A stretch of 56,810 nucleotides of DNA from an uncultured Clostridia bacterium (GCA_947625185.1 CANQNJ010000001.1:72771-129580); one strand, 5' to 3'. Shown: positions 44,016 to 54,118, numbered from the stretch's first letter. Made by a program: numbers and translations. The notes: a model not told the origin generated them from the letters alone.

Positions 44016-45191
44016 ATGAAAATTTTGGTAATCGGCGGCGGTATGGCAGGGCTTACCTATGCGATAGTCGCCTGCAAGAACGGTTACGACGTCACCGTTG
44101 CGGAGCGTAATTCTCGCGTCGGCAAAAAAATTTCGATGACGGGCAACGGCAAATGCAATATAGGCAATGCCCGCATAAACGCCGATTGTTTCAATCGCAG
44201 CGGAATAGCGGATCGTGTATTGAACGCCGTATCCGTTGACGAATATGTAAAGTTTCTCAATAGTTGCGGAATTTACGTTTATACCGACAGCGAAGGACGT
44301 ATGTATCCGCTATCCGACAGCGCGGCAAATGTGGTGGATTGCCTTCGGCACCAATTGTCCAAGTACGGCGGCAAATTGCTTGTCAATTCGCCGATCTCGT
44401 CCGTTAGCAAGACAGGAAATAAATTTGAAGCAATTATCGGCGGCAATAAATCGGTGTTCGATAAAGTAGTGCTTGCATGCGGCAGTCGCAGTCAGGCGGC
44501 ACCGACAGGCGCGGAGAGTCTCCTCCCCGAAGGAGTCCTTACACCCACCGTTCCGTCCCTTGTCCCCGTAAAGATACGCGATATGGACGCTGCGTTGAAC
44601 GGACTTCGCGCACGCGCCGAGATTACTTTGTACGACGGCAAAGAACTCCTCGACAGTAGGCAGGGCGAATTGCTTTTTAAGGATTACGGTTTGTCCGGAA
44701 TATGTATTTTAGATCTGTCTGCGACGATAGCCCGCCGAGAAGTAGAGCGAAAGGGCGGCGATTACATTTTTGTTGCGGACGTCGTGCCTCGTATGAGTCA
44801 AGAAGTTCTTGAAAAAATAATCGGTAAAAGGCTCGATTGCGGCGAAAGGGATAAGCTTTTTTACGGTATATTGCACAACAAACTTGCCGAACACATCGTG
44901 CGCCGTGCAGGCGCTTCGGCGGACGCTTCGCGGATCGCTCACACTGCAAAGAATCTTTCTTTCAAGTTCGATCGCCTGCTTGATTGGTCGATGAGTCAGG
45001 TTACGGCAGGCGGCATTGCGGAACGGTATCTCGACGCCGACGCGCTTACCTTACCGAACGGAGTTGTGGCTTTGGGCGAGGTACTCGACGTCGACGGAAT
45101 ATGCGGCGGCAACAATTTGTATTTTGCAGCGGCTTCGGCGCTGTATGTATTCGATTCGGCAGAACGCGACGTCGCTTATACCATTTCGTAA
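44016..45191 (+). CDS. HI0933/BaiN-family flavoprotein
   Basis: The 391-residue FAD protein starts with MKILVIGGGMAGLTYAIVACKNG (dinucleotide-binding GGGMAG) and has the family hallmark RVGKKISMTGNGKCNIGN. The end carries QVTAGGIA and LYFAAASA-type C-terminal FAD contacts (GEVLDVDGICGGNNLYFAAASA). The family includes BaiN, a bile-acid-modifying enzyme in gut clostridia, and many members of unknown substrate. A specific reaction cannot be assigned. The promoter lies 18 bp before the ATG, giving a short leader with a GAGG site. Confidence 0.87.
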   Translation: MKILVIGGGMAGLTYAIVACKNGYDVTVAERNSRVGKKISMTGNGKCNIGNARINADCFNRSGIADRVLNAVSVDEYVKFLNSCGIYVYTDSEGRMYPLSDSAANVVDCLRHQLSKYGGKLLVNSPISSVSKTGNKFEAIIGGNKSVFDKVVLACGSRSQAAPTGAESLLPEGVLTPTVPSLVPVKIRDMDAALNGLRARAEITLYDGKELLDSRQGELLFKDYGLSGICILDLSATIARREVERKGGDYIFVADVVPRMSQEVLEKIIGKRLDCGERDKLFYGILHNKLAEHIVRRAGASADASRIAHTAKNLSFKFDRLLDWSMSQVTAGGIAERYLDADALTLPNGVVALGEVLDVDGICGGNNLYFAAASALYVFDSAERDVAYTIS

Positions 45192-45270
45192 AACCGGAAC
45201 TATTGCAAAAAGAAAGTTTACCGTTGCCTTTCAGCGACTAAATTATATCAGAATATAACAAATCACACAC

Positions 45271-45291
45271 TAATATTACAGACATAGTATT
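45271..45291 (+). promoter_or_regulatory. Intergenic quasi-palindrome, copy 5
   Basis: TAATATTACAGACATAGTAT lies 17 bp before the start codon of the 45309 gene. It shares 25 or more bases with the copy at 54119. Confidence 0.65.
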
Positions 45292-45308
45292 ATAAAAAAG
45301 ACAAATTT

Positions 45309-46892
45309 ATGGCGTTTTATATAACAAAACCGTTAAATATTCCGTTGGAAACGGACGTAAACGACGTAGAAGGGCGATTGCTCAAATTGCTTAAAATTGG
45401 CAAAAGGGAGCTTCTTTCTTACTCGTTGCACAAGTTAAGCGTGGACGCGAGAGATAAATCCGACGTGCATTTTGTATGTTCGTATCTTGTGAAGACGTCG
45501 CGAATACCTTTTAACGCACTTCCGTACGACGCGCCGCACGATGTTATTACCGAGGCAACGGCAATGGCGTCCGCCGCGTCGCTCATAGTGATCGGCGCGG
45601 GTCCCGCAGGGTTATTTGCGGCGTTGTATCTGGCAAAGAGAGGATTCAAAGTAACCGTTATCGAACGCGGCTCCGACATATCGGAACGCAAGCAAAAAGT
45701 CATGCGATATTTCGGCGGCGGTGTGTTCGATCCCGAGTGCAACGTGCAGTTCGGTCTGGGCGGAGCGGGGACGTTCTCCGACGGCAAACTTACTACCGGC
45801 ATATCCTCGCCGTTGACTTATACCGTTTTTCGTCAATTCGTACGTAGCGGCGCGCCCGAAGATATTCTTACAAACGCGCTTCCTCATATCGGCACAGACA
45901 AACTTGTAGGCGTCGTGGCGAACCTGAGGGACGAGATAACGAGTTACGGCGGGGAGTTTATCTTTGACCGAGCCGTATACGATTTTATCGTCGAAGACGG
46001 CTCGGTGCGCGGCGTAATTCTGCAAGACGGAACACGATTTTTTGCCGACGGCGTCCTTCTTGCCTGCGGTCACAGCGCCCGCGATATTTTTTACCGATTG
46101 GCAGAGTTGGGCGCCGAGCTTGCGTTCAAACCCTTTGCAGTCGGTCTGCGTATCGAACACAGCCGCAAATTTATCGATACCGCGCAGTACGGCGCGTTGT
46201 TTGCCACGCATAGGGATCTTCCGTCGGCAAGTTACAAACTTGCAATGAACGGATCTTCGCACAGCTGTTACAGTTTCTGCATGTGCCCGGGCGGAGTAGT
46301 GGTCGCAGCCAATTCGGAAGCGGATACCGTTGTTGTAAACGGAATGAGCGATTATGCGCGCAATGCCGACAATTCCAACAGCGCTCTCGTTGTGAACGTC
46401 ACTGCTGACGATATGGCGGATTTCGGTTTCGGCAGAGGCGCTTTTGCGGGGGTGGAGTTTCAACGCGATCTCGAACGCAGGGCATATAAACTCGGCGGCG
46501 GCGATTACCGTGCGCCCTGTCAGAACGTTACCGACTTTGCGTACGGCAAGGTAAGCGAGCATTTTGATGTTGTGCCGAGTTATCCTCGCGGCGTCGTCTC
46601 GGCAGATCTCCGTCAACTGTTGCCCGAACCGCTCAACGTCGTCATATGCGAGGCGTTAAGGACGTTTGATCGCAAGATAGTCGGTTTCGGCACGAGCGGA
46701 GTGTTTACGGGAGTGGAAAGCCGCACGTCGTCGCCGGTACGCATAGTAAGAGACGGCGACTTTCAAAGCAATCTAAAAGGATTGTACCCCGTCGGAGAGG
46801 GCGCGGGCTATGCGGGAGGCATAGTATCCTCGGCGGTGGACGGCTTGCGCGTCGCAATTCACATTGCCGATACGCTTCCTCGCCGAATATAA
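45309..46892 (+). CDS. COG2509-type FAD-dependent dehydrogenase, uncharacterised
   Basis: The 527-residue protein has an N-terminal helical module (about 1-85: GRLLKLLKIGKRELLSYSLHKLSVDARDK), then the FAD motif LIVIGAGPAGLFAALYLAKRG and the family-specific GGAGTFSDGKLTTG. Later come HSARDIFYRLAELGAELAFKPFAVGLRIEH and a C-terminal GEGAGYAGGIVSSAVDGLRVA. This matches the uncharacterised FAD-dependent dehydrogenase family common in clostridia. No strong Shine-Dalgarno site precedes the ATG, and the upstream quasi-palindrome lies where a promoter would be. It is 117 bp after the other flavoprotein gene and could be co-regulated with it. Confidence 0.88.
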   Translation: MAFYITKPLNIPLETDVNDVEGRLLKLLKIGKRELLSYSLHKLSVDARDKSDVHFVCSYLVKTSRIPFNALPYDAPHDVITEATAMASAASLIVIGAGPAGLFAALYLAKRGFKVTVIERGSDISERKQKVMRYFGGGVFDPECNVQFGLGGAGTFSDGKLTTGISSPLTYTVFRQFVRSGAPEDILTNALPHIGTDKLVGVVANLRDEITSYGGEFIFDRAVYDFIVEDGSVRGVILQDGTRFFADGVLLACGHSARDIFYRLAELGAELAFKPFAVGLRIEHSRKFIDTAQYGALFATHRDLPSASYKLAMNGSSHSCYSFCMCPGGVVVAANSEADTVVVNGMSDYARNADNSNSALVVNVTADDMADFGFGRGAFAGVEFQRDLERRAYKLGGGDYRAPCQNVTDFAYGKVSEHFDVVPSYPRGVVSADLRQLLPEPLNVVICEALRTFDRKIVGFGTSGVFTGVESRTSSPVRIVRDGDFQSNLKGLYPVGEGAGYAGGIVSSAVDGLRVAIHIADTLPRRI

Positions 46893-46942
46893 AACGAAAA
46901 CGCCACGCCTTTTCGGCGGGCGTACATAGGAATTCTATGAAT

Positions 46943-46974
46943 AAGCGGTTTGATGGTTAGTCAGACCGCTTTTA
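46943..46974 (+). terminator. Terminator of the 45309 gene
   Basis: AAGCGGTTTGA pairs with TCAGACCGCTT (one wobble) and is followed by TTT. The rest of the gap to 47137 shows nothing identifiable. Confidence 0.75.
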
Positions 46975-47137
46975 TGTGGCGCACAAGTGGGTACACGTTT
47001 CAATGAGAAACAGGATAAGGATCTTAGGCAGTTTTATCCCAATCGTCCCTCAACAAGCGGGAAGTCCTTTTTTAAGAAAATCGCCATAATTTTACAAAGA
47101 AAATTTTAATAATTACGCAAAAATTCTCAATAGCCGC

Positions 47138-47166
47138 TTGACAACAAGCATAGTTTTTGCTATAAT
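47138..47166 (+). promoter_or_regulatory. Perfect consensus sigma-A promoter
   Basis: TTGACA and TATAAT with 17-bp spacing, 27 bp before the ATPase start. Confidence 0.9.
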
Positions 47167-47192
47167 ACAAAAAAATTGAAATGAGGGTAAAT

Positions 47193-48452
47193 ATGGAGAT
47201 CGCAAGAGATTTTTACTTACAAAAGCTCATCGACCATAAGCACAACGGGCTGGTCAAGATTGTCACGGGAGTTCGCCGTTGCGGTAAGTCATATCTGCTT
47301 TTTGCGCTGTTTTACAACCATCTTTTGAAAGAAGGCGTTTCCGCCGATCATATCATTCGCGTTTCGCTTGAAGATTACGGAAATAAAAGCCTGCAAAATC
47401 CCGACGAACTCTATGCGTTTGTCAAGGCACAAATCAAGGACGACGCGCCGTACTATATTCTTTTGGACGAAATACAGCTTGTACCGAATTTCGAGAGCGT
47501 CGTCAACGGATTTCTGCACATTCCGAATGCGGACATTTACGTCACCGGGAGCAATTCCAAATTTTTGTCGAGTGACATCATCACGGAATTCCGCGGGCGC
47601 GGCGACGAAATCCGCGTCTTTCCGCTCAACTTTTCGGAATTTTATTCTGCTCTCAAACCGAATACGCCGTTTAACATGGCTTGGCTGCAATATGCAACCT
47701 ACGGCGGAATGCCGCTCTGCCTTTCGATGAAGACGGATGTCGATAAGGCGAAATATTTGCAAGACCTGTTCGCAACGACTTATCTTGCGGATATCATCAA
47801 CCGAAACAACCTGCGCGGTAACGCCGAAATCAACGAGCTTACCGATATTCTCGCCTCGTCGATCGGCTCGCCCACCAATCCGTTGAAGCTGTCGAACACC
47901 TTCAACTCGCAAAAAAACCTAAAACTCTCCGCAAACACGATATCGGCGTATCTTGATTACCTGCAAGACGCATTCCTAATTGAAAGAGCCGTCCGCTACG
48001 ACATCAAAGGCAAGAAATATATCAACACGCCGTCCAAATACTATTTTGTCGATATGGGGTTACGAAATGCGCGGCTTTCTTTCCGCCAACAGGAATACAA
48101 CCACATCATGGAAAACGTGGTTTATAATGAGCTGACGTTACGCGGCTATTCCGTTGACGTGGGAGTGGTGGAGACCAATCTGAAAGTGAACGGCGCATCA
48201 CAGAGGAAGCAACTCGAAGTGGATTTTGTGGCCAATATAGGTAGCCGCAGATATTACATTCAATGTGCTTATCGTATGCCCGACGAGGAAAAGCGCAAGC
48301 AGGAGCAAGCTTCGCTTCTCGGTATCAACGACGCATTCAAAAAGATCGTCATTGTGGGCGACGAAGTGCTTACGGGTTATAACGAACAGGGAATTTTGAT
48401 TGCCTCTCTTTCGGATTTCCTTTTCAACCCGGAAAAAACATTGAATTGGTAA
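47193..48452 (+). CDS. AAA_14/DUF4143 ATPase
   Basis: The 419-residue protein has Walker A VTGVRRCGKSYLLF and Walker B YYILLDEIQLV with TGSNSKFLSSDI as sensor. A winged-helix segment (NTISAYLDYLQDAFLIERA) and the C-terminal DUF4143 domain (ENVVYNELTLRGYSVDVGVV...LEVDFVAN.GSRRYYIQCAYRM, an E...D...Q pattern like PD-(D/E)XK folds) follow. These ATPases are often patchily distributed and mobile; their function is unknown. I chose the ATG at 47193 because GAGGGT precedes it by 6 bp. It differs in family from the ATPase at 34756. A frameshifted small ORF follows 32 bp later. Confidence 0.9.
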   Translation: MEIARDFYLQKLIDHKHNGLVKIVTGVRRCGKSYLLFALFYNHLLKEGVSADHIIRVSLEDYGNKSLQNPDELYAFVKAQIKDDAPYYILLDEIQLVPNFESVVNGFLHIPNADIYVTGSNSKFLSSDIITEFRGRGDEIRVFPLNFSEFYSALKPNTPFNMAWLQYATYGGMPLCLSMKTDVDKAKYLQDLFATTYLADIINRNNLRGNAEINELTDILASSIGSPTNPLKLSNTFNSQKNLKLSANTISAYLDYLQDAFLIERAVRYDIKGKKYINTPSKYYFVDMGLRNARLSFRQQEYNHIMENVVYNELTLRGYSVDVGVVETNLKVNGASQRKQLEVDFVANIGSRRYYIQCAYRMPDEEKRKQEQASLLGINDAFKKIVIVGDEVLTGYNEQGILIASLSDFLFNPEKTLNW

Positions 48453-48484
48453 GAGAGAAACTTAAATTCAAAAAGGAGTGGCAA

Positions 48485-48758
48485 ATGAATATTAACTTAA
48501 TCAAAAATTACGTTGATAATAAAGGATGCTGTAACAACTAAAGACGGCAAGTTTCTATCGGATGGAAACATAACTTATCATAGAGTGGTTTTCTTCATCA
48601 AAAACAGCCATTTAAATGAGGGAAAAAATGTTTTTATTCAAGAGACAATACATCAAACAACGTACAGCTCGTTAGTTTACTCAAAAGTTAAAGAAGGTTA
48701 TGAAAAAATTATTTTAGCTGAAATAGAAGCATTGAGGTTAATCATTCCTGATAAATAA
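48485..48758 (+). pseudogene. Small ORF interrupted by a frameshift
   Basis: A strong AAAGGAG site precedes ATG 48485, but that frame stops after 18 codons (MNINLIKNYVDNKGCCNN). The next frame, open from the same region, continues with DAVTTKDGKFLSDGNITYHR and ends ILAEIEALRLIIPDK at 48758. Together they would give one protein of about 90 residues with a single-base indel near the A-run at 48519-48523. The family is unknown. It may be a former partner of the ATPase upstream, or a sequencing error could have split it. Confidence 0.5.
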
Positions 48759-48810
48759 GGGTTGGCAATTTGGTTTGTTGCAAATTAGGTATTTAAAGTA
48801 TCAAGTCTTT

Positions 48811-48855
48811 CAATGAAAAAGTCCAAGAGCTGAAAACTCTCGGACTTTTTCATTG
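48811..48855. terminator. Bidirectional terminator hairpin
   Basis: CAATGAAAAAGTCC pairs with GGACTTTTTCATTG, with an inner AGAG/CTCT stem. The A/T-rich arms can serve both the forward genes and the convergent phosphodiesterase gene. Confidence 0.8.
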
Positions 48856-48957
48856 ACTCGCTCAAAGGTGTATTCCGATAAAAAATTTTGTTTTAGCGAT
48901 TTCTTATAGTGCCCGCCATTTCGGCGGGCGTTTGAATTATCGCGATGGTGAAAGTGT

Positions 48958-49728
48958 TTATTCGTCTCGATTTCTTAGCTTTTCGAGATCTTTTCTTTCG
49001 GGGATAAATGAGTCGAATATCATATTGTCGAAGCAGTCGTGCAGCTCCTCGAATTGCTCTTGACTTCGTATCGTCCAACAAACTATCGGGATTTTCTTGG
49101 CAAATCTTGCCACGGCCTTATTGTCGCGCAGAGTCGCGGCGTCATATGCGATAAACTGACTGCCGTTCCATTTGCACAATTTCAGTTGAGCGAGCAGCCG
49201 CCGTTTAAGTGCGGAGAAGGGCGCCCCGTTATATGAGCAAGAGAGCTGTCCGCGTATTACTTCCGGCGCGTGGACCTTGAACCACCTGACGATGAGCGGA
49301 TTGAAAGATTCGATGCAATAGTGTCCGCGATAGCTTTTGAGCATATCGTACGTTTTTTGTTCCGTCTCGCCGATGCGGTCGTGGTTTTTGATTTCGACGA
49401 CGAGGTTTACGCCGTCGGCGGCTTGAAGAAATTGTTGAAAAGTGGGTATTACGCAGTCGGTATCGAGCAGCCGCAATTTAAGCAGTTCTTCGTAGGTCTT
49501 GTCGCTCAATTTACCCTCTTGTCCCGTCATTCTTTTGAGCGTATCGTCGTGAAAAACCACCAAAACGCCGTCTTTTGTCATCTGGACGTCCGTTTCGATG
49601 CCGAAGTTATGTTGCGCCGCGCGCGTAAAAGCGGGCAAGCTGTTTTCGGGGATACCGTTTTTATTGTCGAACAATCCCCTGTGCGCGATATAAATATCCG
49701 TCAACCATTTGTAGTCTTGTCTTATCAT
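48958..49728 (-). CDS. Glycerophosphodiester phosphodiesterase
   Basis: This 256-residue GDPD-family enzyme hydrolyses glycerophosphodiesters to glycerol-3-phosphate. Motifs are YIAHRGLFDNKNGIPENSLPAF (HRG...PENT), FGIETDVQMTKDGVLVVFHDDTLKRMTG (E-x-D, HD-x-T-L-x-R) and LVVEIKNH. No signal peptide is present, so it is cytoplasmic (UgpQ type). The ATG at 49728 follows GGGGAGA. It is a single gene on the reverse strand. Confidence 0.93.
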   Translation of the reverse strand: MIRQDYKWLTDIYIAHRGLFDNKNGIPENSLPAFTRAAQHNFGIETDVQMTKDGVLVVFHDDTLKRMTGQEGKLSDKTYEELLKLRLLDTDCVIPTFQQFLQAADGVNLVVEIKNHDRIGETEQKTYDMLKSYRGHYCIESFNPLIVRWFKVHAPEVIRGQLSCSYNGAPFSALKRRLLAQLKLCKWNGSQFIAYDAATLRDNKAVARFAKKIPIVCWTIRSQEQFEELHDCFDNMIFDSFIPERKDLEKLRNRDE

Positions 49729-49881
49729 AGTCGTCTCCCCGCCTTTGCGCTTGTGTGCGCGTATCGTCAATTAAAGATTATATAATGCTTTTGTTCAAAA
49801 CGCAACCGTCGCAACGCAAACTTTTCAATTATTTTCCGCGGCGCGCTTTTGTAGCGATAGGGTAAAATAATTTGTCGAGAG

Positions 49882-49910
49882 TAGACAAACGCGCCCGTTT
49901 CGGTTATAAT
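49882..49910 (+). promoter_or_regulatory. Sigma-A type promoter for lepA
   Basis: TAGACA and TATAAT are separated by 17 bp, 28 bp before the ATG. Confidence 0.7.
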
Positions 49911-49938
49911 TAGTACAACAAATCAAAGCGAAATAATT

Positions 49939-51738
49939 ATGTCACAGCAAAATACACGAAATTTTTGTATAATAGCCCATATCGATCACGGCAAAAGCAC
50001 CCTTGCCGACCGTCTGATGGAGTATACAGGACAGGTCGCCAAGCGCGATATGGAAGCGCAAATGTTGGATACTATGGATATCGAGCGCGAGCGCGGCATT
50101 ACCATCAAGCTTACTCCCGTAAGGATGCATTATGTCAAGGACGGTGCGGAATATACGCTCAACCTCATCGATACTCCCGGTCACGTCGACTTCAATTACG
50201 AAGTCTCCCGATCTCTTGCGGCGTGCGAGGGGGCGCTTCTGGTGGTGGACGCGTCGCAGGGCGTGGAAGCGCAGACTCTTGCCAATTGCTATCTCGCGCT
50301 TGAAAACGATCTTGAAATCATCCCCGTGATCAACAAGATAGATTTGCCTTCCGCCGATATTGAAGGCACCAAGAAGGAGATAGAGGACGCTATCGGTCTG
50401 GACGCAAGTCAAGCGCCGCTTGTCTCTGCCAAGGAGGGCATCAACATCAAGGAAGTTCTGGACGCCGTAGTGGATCTCGTTCCGCCTCCCGACGGCGACG
50501 TCACCGCTCCGCTCAAAGCCCTTATATTCGACTGTCAGTATGACAATTACAAGGGAGTTATCATCTTTACGCGCATTGTGGACGGCGAAGTACGCGTCGG
50601 CACGCAGATAAAGATGTTTCAGACCGCGGGCAAGACCTTCGACGTGACGGAAGTCGGCATTTTTGCCCCCGGTATGCAACCCGTAGACAGCCTTCTCGCG
50701 GGTGACGTAGGGTATATTTGCGCAAGCATCAAGACAGTTTCCGATACCAAGGTGGGCGATACCGTTACGGACGCCAAGCGCCCTTGCGACAGCCCTTTGC
50801 ACGGCTACAAGGAAGTAAAACCGATGGTTTTCTGCGGTATTTTTCCCGCGGACGGCAGCAAATACAACGATCTCAAAGACGCCCTCGAAAAGCTTAAACT
50901 CAACGACGCCTCTTTGACGTATGAGCCGGATACATCCGTCGCGTTGGGATTCGGGTTCCGCTGCGGATTTTTGGGGTTGTTGCATATGGAGATAATTCAG
51001 GAAAGGTTGGAGCGTGAATTCGACCTTGACCTCGTTACGACGGCGCCGAGTGTGGTGTACAAGGTCTTTACCACGCAGGGCGAACAGCTGTTTATCGACA
51101 ACCCGACAAAATTGCCTCCGCCCACTCTTATCGAACACATCGAGGAGCCGATAGTCAAGGCGGAAGTGTATTCTCCGCCGGAGTACGTCGGCGACGTAAT
51201 GGGATTGTGTCAGGATAAGCGCGGCACTTTCGTCGATATGACTTATCTCGACAAGCACCGCGTCAAGCTCAGTTACGATATTCCGCTGAACGAAATTATC
51301 TACAACTTTTTCGACACGCTCAAATCCCGTACGCGAGGATATGCAAGTCTGGATTACGAACTGAAAGGTTTTGTCCCGGGCAAGCTCGTCCGTATGGATA
51401 TGTTGCTCAATGGCGAAGTGTGCGACGCTTTGTCCGTCATCGTCAACGAAGAACGCGCTTATGCGCGCGGACGGCAGATGGCGGAGAAACTGAAAGAGGC
51501 TATCCCACGCCAGATGTTCGAGATACCCATTCAGGCTGCGATAGGCAACAAGATCATCGCCAGAGAGACGGTCAAGGCTCTCCGCAAGGACGTTCTTGCC
51601 AAATGTTACGGCGGCGACATCACCCGCAAGAAGAAACTTCTCGAAAAGCAAAAAGAGGGCAAAAAGCGTATGCGGCAGGTCGGCTCCGTAAGCGTCCCGA
51701 GCGAAGCGTTTATGTCTATCTTGAAGATAGATGACTGA
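49939..51738 (+). CDS. lepA: Elongation factor 4 (LepA)
   Basis: The 599-residue GTPase acts on the ribosome and back-translocates tRNAs. G-motifs are AHIDHGKST (G1), RGITIK (G2), DTPGH (G3), NKID (G4) and SAKEG (G5). The LepA-specific C-terminal domain ends with the basic [33 protein letters not shown]. Length matches the family. The neighbourhood with hemW nearby is conserved in Bacillota, with an aldo/keto reductase inserted between them here. A complete open frame on the opposite strand is a codon-bias shadow. Confidence 0.98.
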   Translation: MSQQNTRNFCIIAHIDHGKSTLADRLMEYTGQVAKRDMEAQMLDTMDIERERGITIKLTPVRMHYVKDGAEYTLNLIDTPGHVDFNYEVSRSLAACEGALLVVDASQGVEAQTLANCYLALENDLEIIPVINKIDLPSADIEGTKKEIEDAIGLDASQAPLVSAKEGINIKEVLDAVVDLVPPPDGDVTAPLKALIFDCQYDNYKGVIIFTRIVDGEVRVGTQIKMFQTAGKTFDVTEVGIFAPGMQPVDSLLAGDVGYICASIKTVSDTKVGDTVTDAKRPCDSPLHGYKEVKPMVFCGIFPADGSKYNDLKDALEKLKLNDASLTYEPDTSVALGFGFRCGFLGLLHMEIIQERLEREFDLDLVTTAPSVVYKVFTTQGEQLFIDNPTKLPPPTLIEHIEEPIVKAEVYSPPEYVGDVMGLCQDKRGTFVDMTYLDKHRVKLSYDIPLNEIIYNFFDTLKSRTRGYASLDYELKGFVPGKLVRMDMLLNGEVCDALSVIVNEERAYARGRQMAEKLKEAIPRQMFEIPIQAAIGNKIIARETVKALRKDVLAKCYGGDITRKKKLLEKQKEGKKRMRQVGSVSVPSEAFMSILKIDD

Positions 51739-51871
51739 CAAAGACTTTTACGAAAAATAGACGTTTGTAACGCAGGACGAGTAGTTTTTTCATATCGCAG
51801 CGATGTCAAGCGTCGCATAGCGGTGCGTTGCTAACGCGTATTGAAAAATTTGTTGTATAAGGAGAGAGCAT

Positions 51872-52687
51872 ATGCTTAAAGACTTTGTAACTTACGACGG
51901 ATTTGCTATCCCCGCCGTGGGATTGGGAACCTGGCAAAGCAAGATAGGCGATTGCTACAATGCGGTGCGTTGGGCGTTGGACGCAGGATACCGTCATATA
52001 GATACCGCTTACGATTACGGCAACGAATCGGACGTGGGCAGGGCTATCCGCGACAGCAGGATTCCGCGCGAACAGATATTCGTTACCACCAAGCTGCCGT
52101 CGCACGTCAAGGACGAAGTCGGCGCAAAGGCTCATTTGGCGCAGTCCCTTCACAATCTCGGCACGGAGTACGTCGATCTGTATCTGATACATGCCCCTTG
52201 GCCCTGGTCGGATGTGGGCAAGGATTGCACCGAGGGCAATATAGCCGCTTGGAAGACAATGTTGGAAATGCAGTCGAGAGGTCTCATTCGCTGTTGCGGC
52301 GTATCCAATTTTTTGCCTTCGGATATCCGTCCGTTGCTTGCCGCCACAGGCACGATGCCGGCGGTAAATCAGATAAGGTATTTTGTAGGCAACACTCAGC
52401 GCGAAACGACGTCCTTTTGCGAAGAGAACGGTATCGTCGTTGAGGCATACTCTCCGCTTGCTACGGGCAATATTCTCGATAACCGCGTCCTTGCCGAGGT
52501 CGCCGAGCGCTACAACGCGACGGTGGCGCAGCTGTGCATAGCGTACTGTCTCAATAAGGGCACGTTGCCGCTGCCCAAGTCCGTCAATAAGGAGCGCATA
52601 GAGCAGAATCTTGCCGTTGACTTTGTCATTTCTCCCGAGGATATCGCTTATCTGGACGGTCTCGAAGGTATCGAATCGCACAGATAA
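51872..52687 (+). CDS. Aldo/keto reductase
   Basis: The 271-residue NADPH-dependent reductase has the AKR tetrad in place: Asp in HIDTAYDYGNE, Tyr in the same motif (AYDYG), Lys in FVTTKLP and His in YLIHAPWPW. The cofactor-binding end is LPKSVNKERIEQNL. It resembles the AKR5 (2,5-diketo-gluconate reductase/glyoxal reductase) type. AAGGAGAG precedes the ATG. The natural substrate is unknown. Confidence 0.93.
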   Translation: MLKDFVTYDGFAIPAVGLGTWQSKIGDCYNAVRWALDAGYRHIDTAYDYGNESDVGRAIRDSRIPREQIFVTTKLPSHVKDEVGAKAHLAQSLHNLGTEYVDLYLIHAPWPWSDVGKDCTEGNIAAWKTMLEMQSRGLIRCCGVSNFLPSDIRPLLAATGTMPAVNQIRYFVGNTQRETTSFCEENGIVVEAYSPLATGNILDNRVLAEVAERYNATVAQLCIAYCLNKGTLPLPKSVNKERIEQNLAVDFVISPEDIAYLDGLEGIESHR

Positions 52688-52784
52688 CGGAAAAATTGAT
52701 GATTTTCGGTCGGCGAGTTCTCGTAACGCATAATTTCGGCGACGTCCTTTGCGCCCAAAGCGCAATCGACACAAATATCACGAT

Positions 52785-53915
52785 ATGTATTCGGACAAAT
52801 ATTCTGTTTATATCCATATTCCGTTTTGTAAAGCGCGGTGCGGTTACTGCGCTTTTTCGTCGTGTACGGATTTTTCTCTTGCGGACAGATATTTTGAAAA
52901 ACTTTTTGAAGAGATGAAATTCCGCTCGGACAAGAGCAAACCCATATATACGGTGTATTTAGGGGGCGGAACGCCTTCGGCGGTGGATGCGAGATACCTC
53001 GACGCGCTGTTTGACAAACTTGACGAATGTTTCGATATGTCGCAAGTAGAGGAAACGAGCGTGGAATGTAACCCCGAAAGCGCTTCCGACGAATTGCTGT
53101 CCTGTCTCGCCCGCAACGGCGTTGACCGTATAAGTTTCGGGCTTCAAAGCGTAAACGACGCCACGCTCCGCGCGATCGGCAGACTGCACGTTTTTTCCGA
53201 CTTCGTTGCGGCGCTTGACCGTGCGCACAGACACAATATCGTCAACGTCAATGCGGACCTGATGATAGGCTTGCCCGAGAGCCGCGACGACTTCGTTCGC
53301 TCCGTCTCCACTGTGGCGGCGCTCCCCGTAACGCACGTCAGCGCATATGCCTTGGAGCTGCATCGCGGCACCTCGCTTTACGCCGCATTGAAGGGCAAAC
53401 AACCGTTTGACGACGACGAGCAAGCCGATATGTACGACGAAGCGGCGGAACTGCTTGCCAAGCAAGGCTTTGCGCGGTACGAGATATCCAACTTCGCCCG
53501 CGAGGGACGTCAATGCAAGCACAATCTGCATTATTGGCAGGAAGGTCATTACTTTGCTTTCGGCGCGGCGGCAAGCGGATTTACGGACGGAGTGCGATTT
53601 ACCAATCCGTGGGATATCCGCGATTACATAGCTGCTCCCGTTGCCGACTTGCGCGAGGGCAGCAGCGAGACGATAGACAGCCGTGAGGAAGCAAACGAGT
53701 TTGCAATGCTCGGTTTGCGGCTGGACTGCGGCATAAGCGTAAGCGAATTTTACGAGCGTTTCGGCATAGACTTCTGGCAATTTTTCTCGTCGGCAGATTC
53801 TCTTCGGGAGAGAGGTTTCCTCCTTTGCGAAGGGGATAGAGTGAGAGTTCCGTCGGACAAATTTTACGTCGTCAATTCCATTCTTTCGGAACTGTGGCAG
53901 TCGTCCGACGAATAA
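52785..53915 (+). CDS. hemW: HemW, radical-SAM heme chaperone
   Basis: The 376-residue protein has the 4Fe-4S motif CKARCGYC in VYIHIPFCKARCGYCAFSS, followed by VYLGGGTPSAV and the C-terminal HemN-type domain. It lacks the extra N-terminal part of true coproporphyrinogen dehydrogenase (HemN), so it is better called HemW, which binds and delivers heme. The ATG at 52785 fits the family start; an upstream TTG would add 12 unlikely residues. The lepA-hemW proximity is typical. Confidence 0.93.
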   Translation: MYSDKYSVYIHIPFCKARCGYCAFSSCTDFSLADRYFEKLFEEMKFRSDKSKPIYTVYLGGGTPSAVDARYLDALFDKLDECFDMSQVEETSVECNPESASDELLSCLARNGVDRISFGLQSVNDATLRAIGRLHVFSDFVAALDRAHRHNIVNVNADLMIGLPESRDDFVRSVSTVAALPVTHVSAYALELHRGTSLYAALKGKQPFDDDEQADMYDEAAELLAKQGFARYEISNFAREGRQCKHNLHYWQEGHYFAFGAAASGFTDGVRFTNPWDIRDYIAAPVADLREGSSETIDSREEANEFAMLGLRLDCGISVSEFYERFGIDFWQFFSSADSLRERGFLLCEGDRVRVPSDKFYVVNSILSELWQSSDE

Positions 53916-54118
53916 TTTCTATTATGCGAGATCGTCAACGCACGGAGTTTTGCCGACGCATATTTGCGGGGGCGTCCTACTTTCTTTCCGCAATAACCGA
54001 TGAAATAACTGTTTTATAGACAAAAAGCGGTGCATTTATTTTCTTCATTCTCGGCAAATCGGAGAATTTGTCGGCAGTATAATGTTATTACAATGCCAAA
54101 AATCGCGATTTTGCAGAC

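Noticed and set aside
48513-48758. Independent 81-codon gene starting at TTG 48513
   Set aside because: No Shine-Dalgarno site is placed for it, while ATG 48485 in another frame has a strong one. A frameshifted single gene explains both.
49942-51741. A 599-codon open frame on the strand opposite lepA, and similar long antisense frames under valS, groEL, the 11674 gene and RNase J
   Set aside because: Their amino-acid composition is unnatural and motif-free, while the forward frames match conserved families. They arise because the codon usage leaves few stops in the opposite frame.
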